Shown one piece after another: positions 39,701 through 48,204 of a stretch of 64,000 bases of DNA. The DNA comes from Enoplolaimus lenunculus (Eukaryota; Nematoda; Enoplea; Enoplida; Thoracostomopsidae). Below the pieces are notes generated by a model. It was not told the DNA's origin. It saw only the letters and a list, made by a program, of their open reading frames with translations, and ran no database searches. Within the stretch, counting starts at the first letter, position 1. Every line of letters starts with the position of its first letter. The stretch is taken from contig JASANG010001999.1 in NCBI GenBank assembly GCA_030248215.1, forward strand, positions 1 through 64,000. The letters are read 5' to 3'. A program made the position numbers and the translations under genes.

Positions 39701-42700
39701 CGGTGTCGAAGATATGCGTAAAGCATTCAGCAACGGTAATGGTGCTAATTTGTCGATGGTGCACAATTTCGACAACGGTTATGGTTCTGGAACGTCTCAG
39801 GATAGCGGTGTTCCGAGCTTATCTCGAGCAAGAGACCAAACACACAATAGCAGCGGCTTGAATGGTGTAAGTACACCCAGCGCGCTTTAATGTTTATGCA
39901 TCAGTTTAAAGTTTGAAATTTTAAAATAAAATTTTTTAGCTGAAATTTTTACCATGAGACGTTAACTCTACCTGAACGCGCAACATTTTGAAAACCGTTC
40001 AGGTCGAGAAATTGATCGACTTTTACATGGCAGATGTAAATTTGTCACGGTAAGACGGCGAATTTTTCAAATTGTATAATGAAGCAGCTAACGAATTGTT
40101 TATTTATGTACCAACAAACATTTTCAACCTGCAAGATCTGCCACCCAGTAGTGATCCCAGAAATATATATTTTTGTTCATGGTGAACCGTTTAAATTATA
40201 AACCTCTTAAATTTAAACAAAACAACCCGTTACTGATTATTCAGGAAACAATGCCTGTATCTGAAAATAAGTTTGAATTCAGAGAAGAATGGTTCACGTT
40301 CCTCTGTACCCCCCATTTCGGATGAACCTGTAGTAGCCGCGAAAAAAGTAGTTCATTGTCTCTGAGTACACAAATCATGCTAAGCTAACAATTATTTCAT
40401 CATCTGCTTTTGCTATGTCTATGCCTTAATGTATTAATTTTAGCATATGAAATCAAACGGAATTATTAATGATGCGACTACTCCAGATTATATTCGTCAA
40501 CGAATGGGCAAACAAGGTGAATTCCGTTATTTCTAAAGTCTACGCTTTGATTTGCAGTCTCAATTATTGCACAAACAATATTGATATAGAAACTGCTTCT
40601 TGCCATCAGCACTTTTATAACTATGGTTTTGTTTTGCTATTGTAGATAGTGATTGGGTTGCAGATATATGCATGGCTTAAAACCGATTTTAAAACGTTTT
40701 CAATACTTAAGTGAGTTGTTACCTTCCAAAATAAATCACAAAACTGCCCGAAACGTGCGTCAATTTTCGGCTTCTCGTAATAATTTTGCAATAAGTTCAA
40801 GTAAATAATGATAATCTTGTTTATGAGATCTAAAAATTATATGAATATTTCAGCAGTAACTACCGCGGCCTTAAAAATCGAATTTTTTAAAAAATTTGAC
40901 TTTTGGCGTAGAATAATTAAGAGAAGTGACGAAAACGTTAAATATGCAAAAAAAATTCCAAAACCCAACGATTTTTGAGCAAACAACGGCTGGGGACCTC
41001 AGAAAATATTATTATGTTACTATAATTTTAAACACAGTATAGCTCAAATTTAAGTGACAGAACAGAGATAACACTAAGATCGTTTCCGAAAGCATGGCCA
41101 ACTTAAATCATGTCGACTGCAACCTAATCATTGTTATGTGCTTATATATATGGTAATGTCACTGTTTTTGTGGGTCGTTAAAGATAAATTGCTGAGTTTG
41201 TAGCATTGAATTTTTTCAATTCACACGTATTTAAAACTGATTTCTTTTACAATTTGACCTTAAAATCATCAATATATAATCATTTTCAACCGAAAACGTG
41301 TGTGTTCACATTTAAAGTGTCCTAGAAATAAAAATTAATATATTTAATGCAAAATACATCACTGAGAGTTAACTAATGGACCCTTTATGGAAGAGTAACT
41401 GTTATTCTATCTAAACTCTGTCGAAAAATATTACAAGCTGAATTTAACTGTATTTTCACTGCTGCCCCTACCGTTTTCAAACACTACTCTCGCCATACCA
41501 AAGTCACTCGGATACGTCATTGCAAGGTCTATAACCCCCACAGATGGCGACCAAGCTCTCCAAAAAATATTTGATCATTCCAATAAATACATTTTTGTAC
41601 AAAAGTTACGCACTGAATCTCAATTGGCAGCCACATATATTTATTTTCCGATCGAAACTTAAGCCCTATTCACACGTTCAAGTTTTTGCAGCAACAACTT
41701 GCACGTGCAACTTGAACGCGCACGTTTGGTCACAAAGCAACTTTGAAGTTCTTGCAGCTGCAAATTATTAGCTGGAATTTATGCTATTTAATGTAATTCG
41801 CATCTGTGAACGCAGTTTCAAGTCTCGTGAATTTCTTGCACCTGCAGTTTGATTGATCAATCCTAATGTTTCTTTGAAAATACTTGCAGCTGCAAGTATT
41901 TCGTGTAAGTTGCAGCTGCGATGCGCGTTCTCGCTGCAAAAACTTGCACGTGTGAATGGGGCTTTACTGAATTTTTGAAAATTTGAGTGCAATAAAATTT
42001 TAAATGGCTTTTAATTTTTTACTTTATTCCATCTTAAACTGCAGCAACGCAACGTAGTCTATACAGTTTTGTGCACTTGCATGCTTGATTATTTTGTGTA
42101 TTTAAGCGCATGTATAACAGCGTATTTGCATGCTTTCGCTCGCCGTAGTTGATTTTGTATTTATTAAAATTGTTTGCTACTTGTAAATGTGTGGATTCAT
42201 TTTTCACGAAAAGTTTCGATTTAAAGAAACTCAGGTGTACTGGTGTATTAAACTATGCAAGAGGCGCCTTACTTGATTTATTTTTGTAAATTATTAGTTC
42301 TTTTAATATAATATTAACCCGTATATGAGCACTTTCTAAATATTCAAAACAGAAAAATATTGATTTTATTGTCCGATGTATTTTACCACTTTTTGATATG
42401 ACATGAAAGCAGTATATTTAGCAGGTTGTATATCTTTCTGAAACGTTAGGTTTTATAAAACCAACAGTTTACTCGTTTTATCGTTAAAATACCGCTTAAA
42501 AGTTGAAAAATTGATAAACTTAAGATCTGCCGCGTCCGAACCACTTGTGCTCCAAGCTGCACACAAGTTAAATGTATTGTTTATAGCAAGAGTGCTTGAT
42601 ACAAGAGTATGCAACTATTGGAGTCTGCATGGTGCAAAACGTACCACCGGGCGTTGCCTTTTCTGCCGGCCCTCATATTTAGCGGGGGCTCGCTGTCACA

Positions 42701-45700
42701 TGTAATACCCCTAAATTGAACTGTAAGCGGAGCAGTTTTGATGCCGTATACTTACAATACCGCTGTTCGCACAAGTTGTACTCCAAGCGTGTTTCTAAGC
42801 CTATGCCTAACCATATGGAGAGAAGTATACTAAAGCACTACAAAAACAACTTGCAACTTTAATGCCACAAAAACAAAATCATTAATAAATACCACCAGCC
42901 GAGTAAATATGGTAATTTTACCGAATTTTTTATTTCACTTCACCAAATGGTTGGTTGCAACAACTTCAAATAATATCAGCTATTCAATGAAAGTCTCTGT
43001 GTACTGTAGTGACCCCAACAAGAGACAGTTAGTAAGAGGCAGTTTCCATTTTGGTCCCTCACTCGCATAAACTTTATTAAAACCCAAAAAGGTTAACGGA
43101 TTTCGCAAGTAACAAAAATGCTTCCGACCAAATCAGTTGTGCTGAAAAAACCAGAATAATAAATAGGGTGCTGGTTCCAACCGGCATGGAATGAATTAAA
43201 AAGTAAATAACAGCCCGCAACCGAATTACATTGGAGGTCACTACTGTATGACAAATTCAAAAACTGAATAATTTAGAGCTTGAAATGACCTGCTCAATAT
43301 TTGGAGCGTTATAACAAGTTCGCATCAATAGCAACAGTGCCTGTAGTAATTAATTCTAATTAACTGATTACGAGATGTTTTAAGATCTGAGCAGTTTCTC
43401 GGTATGTCCTGAATGAACCCCATTTTACGGGTCTACGAAGTTAAAAGTTTGTGTTTAGTGGATGCAAGATCATACCCCGTTCATTCCCCCGATGTAAATT
43501 TCAGCCTGGTTCCATTACACACTCAGACTTTTTGACGCCTTAAATTCATTGACCAAATCGTATGTTCCGCCCTTAATACCCGAACACGTTTATGTTAATA
43601 CACGGCTGTGAAAGTTTGCTCTTACTCGGTCAGCAGCTCCTGGGCTAAAAGTAAGGGTTGCGCTATACTTGACGTCCGGCGCCATCTGTCACCGTGCGTC
43701 ACGCACACGGCGCCGCCGTCGGCTTGCGTCACCCATCTGGCGCCGTCCGTCACCGTGCGTCACACATCTGGTGCCGTGAGTCACCGTGCGTCACCTGTAC
43801 AGCGCCGTCCGTCACCGTGAGTAACCATATGTTATAGTACGGGAATTGTTTGCGTACGATACTGCACGGTGAAGTGCGGCGCCGTACGAATGACGGACGG
43901 CGCTGTACGGATGACGGACGGCGCCGGACGGTACCGCGCAGGTGACGGATGACTCCGGATGGCAACAACGTCAAAAAAGTATAGCGCAACTCTTAATTAG
44001 TTAACTTTTTGTATTATATACGCAGACGTTTTGCGACCGAATTAAGCGTTTCTTTGACCTTTATAATCCAACAGGCCATTCGAAATCTTAAAGAAGCGTA
44101 TTTGCTCGTTTTCTTAGAAACATCACAAGCCCGTGCAACCGGTTTATGGTATTTGTTCAAATACGTACTAGCGCATATATACCAAAAACACAGCCGCTTC
44201 TTAGTATTTACGCTGTGAAGAAACCTTTAAATTAGCAACATTGCTCGTGAAGATTAAGAAAAAAATTCTTTTAAAAAGAATATTAATTTTACAAAAAAAT
44301 ACACTTATTAGTTTATTTTATCAAAATAAATTAATGACATTTATGTTATTTAGATATGCGCCCTCCGTCAACTTCGACTGGTTCATTGGCGAGCAGTAAT
44401 TCGCAATATTTCGCTGTGTCTAGAGGTAATATTCACAGCGAAAACGTATGGTTCAACAGCGAGGTCAACAAAAACAACCAGTACAACGTACAGACTGCAA
44501 TCCCGGCTGCCATACCTGTTGCACCGCCTCTTCCACCGGTAGTAAACCAACGATCTTTTTATATTGCGGATACAAACCAGCAAAGATATCGGTCGTCGCA
44601 GTCTGTTGGAGAAACGCCCTGTGACAGTTCAATAGCAAATCAACACTGTGGCTCGGACAGATATTCGGTAGAAGGAAGGAATTCAGGATTTCCAGGTGAA
44701 CGCATGAAAACTAAACTTTTGTAGTTGATGGCCTGTGCAGCGTAGAAATTTGCGTCGTGTGACGATGTCGTATAGTATCTGTATTTCTATTTGCCTAAAA
44801 ATTAACTCCCCAGTAGAATTCTATAAGCAAGACATTCAGACTATCGAACAGCGTACAAAATGTCAAAATACAAAATTTTAAACCGTGAATATTTAAAAAC
44901 CGTAAATATTTAAAATACTTAAAATTAGGCCTATCTTTCTATTGGTTATGCGCTTAAAATTATAATATTTGCTTGGTTTTGAGACGACACTCATTAAAAT
45001 TTGCATTTTGCACTGTCAGTCAAACGCATTTGGCAAAGTATATATTTATAGTACAACGATTCAGTCCACATCATATTAATTGATAACTAATGCTTTTGTG
45101 TTAATATTGTGACATTTAGTTCAATAATTAATGTTTGGCATAGTGTTTTTAAGAGTCGAATCGACCAAAAACACACCGTTCTGTGGTTTACGTGACGACA
45201 AACGACAAACTTCAAGCTGAATTGGAGCATACTTTGCATCTACGCTCTGGACCACATTTTGATGCGTTTCAAAACGATTCTTTTTCAAATTCTACAAAAA
45301 TAATGCCAACCAATACATACAGTGAACAGTATTTCAACGCTAGCAGCACCACAACAAACATTTCCTCGTCGTCGTTATCACTGCCTTCAGCAACGACGCA
45401 ACTGCAAACGGCAACACCGACAACTATCGCAACAACAGCAACAACAAACGGTAGTGCAACTTCAGATTTAATGCCACCACCAATATTGAACGAAGCGTCG
45501 AGTAGTCAAGAAGTCGCCGAATGGCTGTTGATGAAAGGATTTACAAACAGGTGCACTTTTGATCATTGAACAACAACGAACTTTACTTAAAAAATAAAAC
45601 AAAACCGCATCGCTCACCGTGTTTTTTGGAATATATTTTAAAAACAGTACTTAAAATACATTGAAAAAGTGGTTTTTGAAGGATTAAACTTGCGTTAATG

Positions 45701-47504
45701 GTACATTGCTCGTGTTTTCTTTGCATTTGTTGCAGAACTCGCGCTGTTATGGATGGTCAAAATGGAGCGACACTGTTTGCGCTTGAAAAGCATCAGTTGG
45801 TCGATTTCTGTGGACGTGACGAAGGACAACGCTTGTATAGTCAACTTCTAGTCGTCAAGAATCTGACAGGGGTATTTTATTTATTTATTTTATGTGTTAA
45901 CAATATGTATCGTAGCTTTTGAACCACTGCACACAAATATACTTATGAAGGTTCGTATGTTTTTGTAGGTGGTGATATATTCATAACTGTGTGCATTTTC
46001 CTTTTCATTGAGGTTATGGTAATTTGCTTGTTTGATAACCTATTTACTATTGCCATTTAGAACAATATTTTATCTCAAGAGCATACAGGAGGGGCAACCA
46101 AGGGTAAAGATATGAAGTAGCGACTGTGCCAGTTTAACTATATCGCCAACATGGCTAGTCACGGCACCAGTTGTCGCTGCGGCTCGCCACCGCGGCAAGT
46201 AGTTCAAATTGCTCTCAGTTAAAACACTAAATAATGCTTGGACAAGTAAAAATATGTTAGACCAATCACCGCCTGAAAAACGTATTGTGTTGCTCAGGTA
46301 TGAAGCGTGCTGTGTAATCACGTTGCACCACGGCCATTTAGTTGATGTTTCTAAACCAATCAGGTGCCTTTGCTGCGGCAGCTAGCCGCTGTGACAATTG
46401 GTACGATGGCTAACTATGTTGGCTACATGGCTAAATATTTGCTGTAGCTACGACATATATATCATAAATTAGTTGTTGGGCGTTTTGGTCAGAGCTTAAC
46501 GCGGTACCTAAAGTGCACCGAAATAATACGTTGTAACATTTCAACTTACATTCGATTATGAGTAAACGTCAGTATTTAAGTACTGCATACACATTCACTT
46601 TTGTTTTTGTTTTAATTTTTAGTACAAAACGAAAACCGGTGCCGAATTAAATGCAATACTAAAGATACAAAGAACGAAAACTGAAATGAGGTAAGAATAA
46701 GAGAATAAAACGCAACTCGCTCAAGGAACTTTTTTCTATACAAAATGTTGTCAGTTGTTAACTCATCTTAAACAACCGTGGTTTCAACAGAATTTTAATT
46801 TCAGCTGAAATTCGTACAGGTCAGCAGAATTGTTTTTATAGCTTAGTATTGATGTACCAACGTTTAATTAATTGAGGAACGTTGTGATATGTCATGGATA
46901 TTGTTTAATTGGCAGTGTACGTGTGATGATAAAACATTTCCAATTTTATACCATTGAGTTGCAAAGTTTAGAAAGTCTGACTAAATTTATATTAAGAGCG
47001 TTATTTTATTTTTTAGTTAATGATTTCATAATTTTCGAATATTGGCATCAGTTCTTAATGTTAGGTATACAGCGTGAACCCCGAATGAACAGGAACTGGA
47101 AAGCGGAGCCGTTCGTGTAGCCAGGTTTTTCGTTTGGGAGGGGCACACAAATACTTTAAAGATATAGGGTGTTAATCGTAAAAAACAGTCACTGCACACG
47201 ACAACGAGCGAGTAAATAAATTTTCGTACATATATATACCACTAAAAAGCAATGTCGGTTAAGAATAGAAAAGCACCACCAACAACTAGTGTGTGGGAAT
47301 GAAGGAGATCATAGTTTCAATTTAATCAAATTTGAAATTATTCAAAATCATTCGGCGCATGCCCCCTCTGTGACCCTCTGGCTACGCCCCTGCGTAAAGC
47401 TGTGATATAAACAGTTTTCGTTTGCAATATCATATAGTTTGCTTCATTTCAGTGCAAATAACAACTTATCAACATTCTTTAGCAATGGAGGCTTGCAAAA
47501 ATGA
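24661..47504 (+). CDS. EPS8: EPS8-like actin-regulating signalling adaptor, complete 20-exon gene
   Basis: EPS8 proteins cap actin barbed ends, cross-link filaments, link receptor tyrosine kinases to Rac through Abi1/Sos1, and act in microvilli and other actin protrusions. The exons (24661-24727, 25171-25295, 26025-26195, 27513-27574, 28576-28634, 29050-29270, 29854-30084, 30745-30847, 32025-32154, 32385-32727, 36645-36755, 37555-37727, 38590-38944, 39339-39866, 40444-40516, 44354-44695, 45154-45550, 45736-45871, 46623-46690, 47453-47504) join with matching phases into 1,248 residues plus TGA. Human EPS8 is 822 residues; the excess lies in linkers. Domain order: PTB about 8-145; conserved middle region 236-410; charged helix 510-560; SH3 691-746; polyproline 1070s; SAM/PNT-like and actin-binding region 1147-1248. 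Diagnostic matches include DPELHVFQCN, FVDAFQKFK, LLHFLFTPL, KQWWQCRN, GFVPN and AEWLLMKGF. The start is the first ATG after a TTTCAG acceptor and directly precedes the PTB. Weak points are the exon 11 acceptor and the exon 13 donor. Assignment rests on remembered family sequences, not a search. Confidence 0.93.
25171..25295 (+). CDS. EPS8: EPS8 exon 2 (PTB)
   Basis: Acceptor ctgttcag, donor gtaagt, phase 1 to 0. It encodes MDGVRKLRHMERTGAIWSQ and a following acidic stretch ending EIEDENN. This aligns with the PTB segment DDGIRKLKLLDAKGKVWTQ of vertebrate EPS8. Confidence 0.92.
25610..25897. mobile_element. TA-flanked TIR element (CTGTAGTGACCC family), copy 5, in EPS8 intron 2
   Basis: The right end TATTCGTGTCACTACAG is followed by TA, and the core block CATAAATGACTCCAGGACCA matches other copies. 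The left terminus is lost. Confidence 0.65.
26025..26195 (+). CDS. EPS8: EPS8 exon 3 (PTB core)
   Basis: Acceptor catttcag, donor gtaaat, 57 codons in phase 0. Motifs ETFPFD, NNILLFIVRPD and DPELHVFQCNRVS correspond to the ENFPL, VLALVCKEP and PDLHLFQCDEV segments that form the central strands of the EPS8 PTB domain. Confidence 0.93.
26632..27260. mobile_element. GC-rich TIR element with 63-bp tandem array, in EPS8 intron 3
   Basis: Ends GGGTTGCGCTATAC and GTATATCGCAGCTCTT are inverted copies. From about 26790 to 27222 lie roughly six units of exactly 63 bp (anchor TGATCGAAGACGTCG at 26911, 26974, 27037, 27100, 27163), plus one unit with a 22-bp partial duplication. Each unit is built of GTGACGGACGG and CGCCGTAACGGG motifs. 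The 63-bp period keeps frames open on the - strand; these are not genes. Related copy: 43655-43992. Confidence 0.85.
27513..27574 (+). CDS. EPS8: EPS8 exon 4 (PTB C-terminal helix)
   Basis: Acceptor gaattttag, donor gtacaa, phase 0 to 2. It encodes AHIVAEDIKMFLMGRGLDVE, matching the ANLISEDI helix that closes the PTB domain and packs against the peptide groove. Confidence 0.85.
28133..28358. mobile_element. Foldback element (GAGTCAAATTGACTC family), in EPS8 intron 4
   Basis: Left CACTGTAAAAAATGGGAAG, right CTCCTCATTTTTTTACATTG. Arms carry GTCAAATTGACTCTCT and AGAGAGTCAATTTGACTC; the centre has repeated GAGTC palindromes. Confidence 0.78.
28576..28634 (+). CDS. EPS8: EPS8 exon 5
   Basis: Short exon between acceptor catttcag and donor gtaagt, phase 2 to 1, encoding GQRDDGFSVESDTNRDNNR after a split glycine. 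It replaces the basic KQKRRPDAL segment that follows the PTB in vertebrates. Identification rests on splice signals and phase more than on similarity. Confidence 0.7.
29050..29270 (+). CDS. EPS8: EPS8 exon 6 (linker after PTB)
   Basis: Acceptor aactttcag, donor gtgagt, phase 1 to 0. It contains LTDAEICRQQSADARLLYSQ and ends SEKFETDV. The ending leads into the conserved middle region, where vertebrate EPS8 has MAARIDRDVQILNHILDD. Confidence 0.85.
29854..30084 (+). CDS. EPS8: EPS8 exon 7 (conserved middle region)
   Basis: Acceptor gttttacag, donor gtatga, 77 codons in phase 0. NALNHAFDEIEFLVGRIQHA aligns with ILNHVLDDIEFFVTKLQKA, a KKGRNK basic patch follows, and EFVDAFQKFKLSFNLL aligns with EFVDCFQKFKHGFNLL. 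This is the most clearly conserved stretch outside the PTB and SH3. Confidence 0.95.
30142..30331. mobile_element. Telomere-core TIR element (family B), in EPS8 intron 7
   Basis: Left CCAATGCTACTTTAAGGGGC, right GACGCCGCTTAAAGTAACAT. Core AAGCCTAAGCCTAAGCCTAA is an exact complement of (TTAGGC)n. Confidence 0.8.
30745..30847 (+). CDS. EPS8: EPS8 exon 8 (conserved middle region)
   Basis: Acceptor gtttgcag, donor gttagt, phase 0 to 1. AKLRNHIHQPNAPELLHFLF continues TPLTVLLDTA, matching AKLKSHIQNPSAAELVHFLF and TPLNMVVQATGG of vertebrate EPS8. Confidence 0.94.
30890..31165. mobile_element. CAAGAGTATGCAACT TIR element, in EPS8 intron 8
   Basis: Left AAGAGTATGCAACTGGGTAC, right AAAGTTGCACACTCTTG. 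Both ends then run into a GCGTTGCGTTTTT and CCCACCCCC type block. Fragments occur at 12952, 31270-31560 and 42595. Confidence 0.65.
31586..31770. mobile_element. Telomere-core TIR element (family B), in EPS8 intron 8
   Basis: Left GCCAATGTTATTTTAAGGGG, right CTGGACGCCCCTTAACATGG, with a decayed CCTAGGCCTAAGCG core. It lies 1.25 kb from the copy in intron 7 and in the same orientation. Confidence 0.78.
31880..31975. repeat. TTAGGC-like tract without ends, EPS8 intron 8
   Basis: GGCTTAGACCTAGGATTAGGC and TTTAGATTTAAGTTTAAG are decayed hexamers just upstream of exon 9. Confidence 0.5.
32025..32154 (+). CDS. EPS8: EPS8 exon 9 (conserved middle region)
   Basis: Acceptor tcttacag, donor gtaaaa, phase 1 to 2. 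VIVPLLTLDACTLMIDCL and VWLALGDAWG correspond to VLSPLLNKDTIDFLNY and LWMSLGGTW. Confidence 0.9.
32385..32727 (+). CDS. EPS8: EPS8 exon 10
   Basis: Acceptor gttttaag, donor gtaagt, phase 2 to 0. The start, EQWLPPRVMPPPFYPVFADG, matches the EQFIPPYVPRFRNGW motif after the LW..LG..W block. The rest is an Asn/Ser/Arg-rich linker without known domain. Confidence 0.85.
33335..33615. mobile_element. hAT-like element, EPS8 intron 10
   Basis: Left GGGTGGATCCAGGGGGGATG, right CTGCTCCGGCACTG. The right end read inversely, CAGTGCCGGAGCAG, is close to the element at 17792-17975. Confidence 0.55.
33700..33890. mobile_element. Telomere-core TIR element (family A), decayed, EPS8 intron 10
   Basis: Right end GGACCTGTTCTATACATTGG; core GTAGGCTTAAGCTTAAGCC. 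The left end is not clear. Confidence 0.55.
34232..34422. mobile_element. hAT-like element containing a CTGTAGTGACCC-family end, EPS8 intron 10
   Basis: Left CCAATGGCAGATCCACGG, right GATCCTGGATTCGCCACTGG are inverted. Inside, GGGACTCAAAATGGGG and CGGTCACTACAGTA are one end of the TA-flanked family, so one element has landed in or recombined with the other. Confidence 0.55.
36101..36145. repeat. GTA/GTT trinucleotide microsatellite
   Basis: Imperfect run of GTAGTAGTAGTTGTTGTGG in EPS8 intron 10. Confidence 0.85.
36645..36755 (+). CDS. EPS8: EPS8 exon 11 (charged helix)
   Basis: Encodes a 37-residue Arg/Glu helix (IQLEKERIDLQRRRLEDRER and on to AEERRIE) ending at gtaagc. It probably forms a coiled coil or single charged helix with exon 12. 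The acceptor is weak (acaattaaag); a use of the AG at 36607-36608 would add 12 residues in frame. Confidence 0.75.
37122..37290. repeat. Tandem array of 25-bp palindromes (GCTTCAGTATCC), EPS8 intron 11
   Basis: Units start at 37147, 37178, 37210, 37245 and 37276 (spacing 31-35). Each of the first four is an imperfect palindrome GCTTCAGT..CC..GATACTGAAGC. A half-unit precedes at 37122. Confidence 0.75.
37555..37727 (+). CDS. EPS8: EPS8 exon 12 (charged helix and basic linker)
   Basis: Acceptor gttatag, donor gtaagc, phase 0 to 2. It continues the helix with DDRRLLVERRQLLNEADVQ and then turns into a Lys/Arg/Ser tract, KRSRPKDKRKHAKSERN, followed by SPSRRARSAS. The tract looks disordered and could be phosphorylated or act as a nuclear signal; that is inference. 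Confidence 0.82.
38590..38944 (+). CDS. EPS8: EPS8 exon 13 (linker and first half of SH3)
   Basis: Acceptor ttgttacag, phase 2 to 0. The last 27 residues start the SH3: KIVRATHDRTGVNQKELTVI then KGEFLE, aligning with YAKSKYDFVARNNSELSVLK. The exon breaks at FLE before a non-consensus donor gtgttc. Confidence 0.88.
39339..39866 (+). CDS. EPS8: EPS8 exon 14 (second half of SH3, long linker)
   Basis: Acceptor ttgtttcag, donor gtaagt, 176 codons in phase 0. VINDAKQWWQCRN and IGFVPNTIVKIL complete the SH3, keeping the paired Trp and GFVPN motif of EPS8 (KQWWKVRN, GFVPNNIL). About 145 Ser/Gln/Gly/Asn-rich residues follow, probably disordered. Confidence 0.94.
40444..40516 (+). CDS. EPS8: EPS8 exon 15
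   Basis: Acceptor aattttag, donor gtgaat, phase 0 to 1. HMKSNGIINDATTPDYIRQR then MGKQ resembles a short conserved linker motif; only splice signals and matching phases on both sides tie it to the gene. Confidence 0.75.
40517..41661. other. EPS8 intron 15, left part
   Basis: AT-rich with no recognised element. This 3.8-kb intron, the second longest in the gene after intron 10 (3.9 kb), carries three identified elements further right (41662, 43004, 43655). Confidence 0.5.
41662..41964. mobile_element. TIR element with TGCAGCTGCAA motifs, copy 2, EPS8 intron 15
   Basis: Ends AAGCCCTATTCACACGTTC and TTGCACGTGTGAATGGGGCT. Inside are AGTTTTTGCAGCAACAACT and GCAGCTGCAA. Related end fragment near 59835-59885. 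Confidence 0.78.
43004..43246. mobile_element. TA-flanked TIR element (CTGTAGTGACCC family), copy 6, EPS8 intron 15
   Basis: Left CTGTAGTGACCCCAACAAG, right GGAGGTCACTACTG, TA both sides. About 243 bp, shorter than the other copies (368-425 bp), so internally deleted. Confidence 0.75.
43655..43992. mobile_element. GC-rich GGGTTGCGCTATAC element, copy 2, EPS8 intron 15
   Basis: Left GGGTTGCGCTATACTTGACG, right GTCAAAAAAGTATAGCGCAAC. The core has CCGTCCGTCACCGTGCGTCA motifs and their complement but no 63-bp array. Confidence 0.8.
44354..44695 (+). CDS. EPS8: EPS8 exon 16 (proline-rich linker)
   Basis: Acceptor gttatttag, donor gtgaac, phase 1 to 1. It includes the polyproline stretch AIPAAIPVAPPLPPVV, as expected for the Abi1/profilin-type proline-rich part of EPS8 proteins. 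Reading on past the donor meets a TAG after 10 codons, which supports the splice. Confidence 0.82.
45154..45550 (+). CDS. EPS8: EPS8 exon 17 (actin-capping helix, Ser/Thr linker, SAM start)
   Basis: Acceptor gtttttaag, donor gtgcac, phase 1 to 2. NDKLQAELEHTLHLRSG aligns with VQDELIHRLTIGRS, the amphipathic helix that vertebrate EPS8 uses to cap barbed ends. A Thr/Ser/Ala-rich tract follows, then SSSQEVAEWLLMKGFTNR, the first SAM/PNT-like helix (TPEDVKTWLQSKGF). Confidence 0.88.
45736..45871 (+). CDS. EPS8: EPS8 exon 18 (SAM/PNT-like, actin-bundling region)
   Basis: Acceptor ttgttgcag, donor gtattt, phase 2 to 0. GQNGATLFALEKHQLVDFCG and GQRLYSQLLVVKNLTG match LNGAQLFSLNKDELRTVCP and GARVYSQITVQKAALE, the helical core that binds along the actin filament. 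Confidence 0.94.
46133..46435. mobile_element. TIR element with about 45-bp ends, EPS8 intron 18
   Basis: Left TTTAACTATATCGCCAACAT continues GGCTAGTCACGGCACCAGTT. The right end, read inversely, is TTTAGCCATGTAGCCAACAT then AGTTAGCCATCGTACCAATT. Both run into a GTCGCTGCGGC-type block. Confidence 0.7.
46623..46690 (+). CDS. EPS8: EPS8 exon 19
   Basis: Acceptor aatttttag, donor gtaaga, phase 0 to 2. TGAELNAILKIQRTKTEMR aligns with SSELQEIMRRRQEKI, the last conserved helix of EPS8. Confidence 0.88.
47105..47396. mobile_element. hAT-like element, EPS8 intron 19
   Basis: Left TCGTGTAGCCAGGTTTTTCG, right CCTCTGGCTACGCCCCTG. Read inversely the right end is CAGGGGCGTAGCCAGAGG, a very widespread hAT terminus. 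No coding content. Confidence 0.65.
47453..47504 (+). CDS. EPS8: EPS8 exon 20 (C-terminus and stop)
   Basis: Acceptor ttcatttcag. It encodes SANNNLSTFFSNGGLQK and TGA. The position matches the Ser-rich end of vertebrate EPS8 (SAAASDSGVES). A second frame stays open to 47661 but does not match the exon 19 phase. No clear AATAAA follows within 500 bases. Confidence 0.78.
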
Positions 47505-48204
47505 ACTCATCTTCTTTGGTAACTGCTTCAGCGGATCTTACGTAGTGCAGCGGAAATACTGTACGTTTTATAATCCAGACTACATTCGAAGATTAGTCAG
47601 ATCTGATATACTGCAATATAGGCGTGTTCGAATGAAGAGCAAATATCTCAAACAATATTAATCAGGTGAAACTATTTGGTGTGTAAGTCAATCGACATGG
47701 TGTTTTAACAGTCATGTTTGTGCAGCTTGGAGCTTTCTTTACGGTTGCGATATGTTAATATGCCAAAACACTGAGACCTGTGCGGAAGTGGACAACGCCA
47801 ATTGGCAGCGATGATGAACATAATATAACAACCGAATAGCGCAACTGTTTAATTCCGAGCCAAGTTGAGTGAACATGCTTGGTTAACTGCGAGTAAATAC
47901 GTTGGATGGTGCAAGGTTTTACGACAAATTATTACTGTGAAGCGTTATTCGTAGCCACTTCAGCATGCTAGAAAGGGTTGCAAAAACATTTCAGCTCATT
48001 TACGTCTGCAAATTCCATAGCATTTTCAGGGTGGCAAAATTTTTCTATATATGGGTTTGAAACCTACGGGACTATCTCTGGCTACGAGCGTGTAAGTTTT
48101 ACTTTTTTAGTCTTTGTCTTTTCTTTTAAATCACTCATAAACACTTAGGCTACCTTTTCTTTTAAATCAATTACTCATAAACACTTAGGCTACCTGTTCC
48201 CACT
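47505..48204. other. EPS8 3' flank
   Basis: Presumed 3' UTR and downstream sequence. No clear AATAAA signal was seen. A short direct repeat (CTTTTAAATCACTCATAAAC then TTTAAATCAATTACTCATAA) occurs at 48125-48195. Confidence 0.4.

Noticed and set aside
47422-47661. Alternative frame through the EPS8 last exon
   Set aside because: It needs a different phase from that left by exon 19, and it has no similarity to EPS8.
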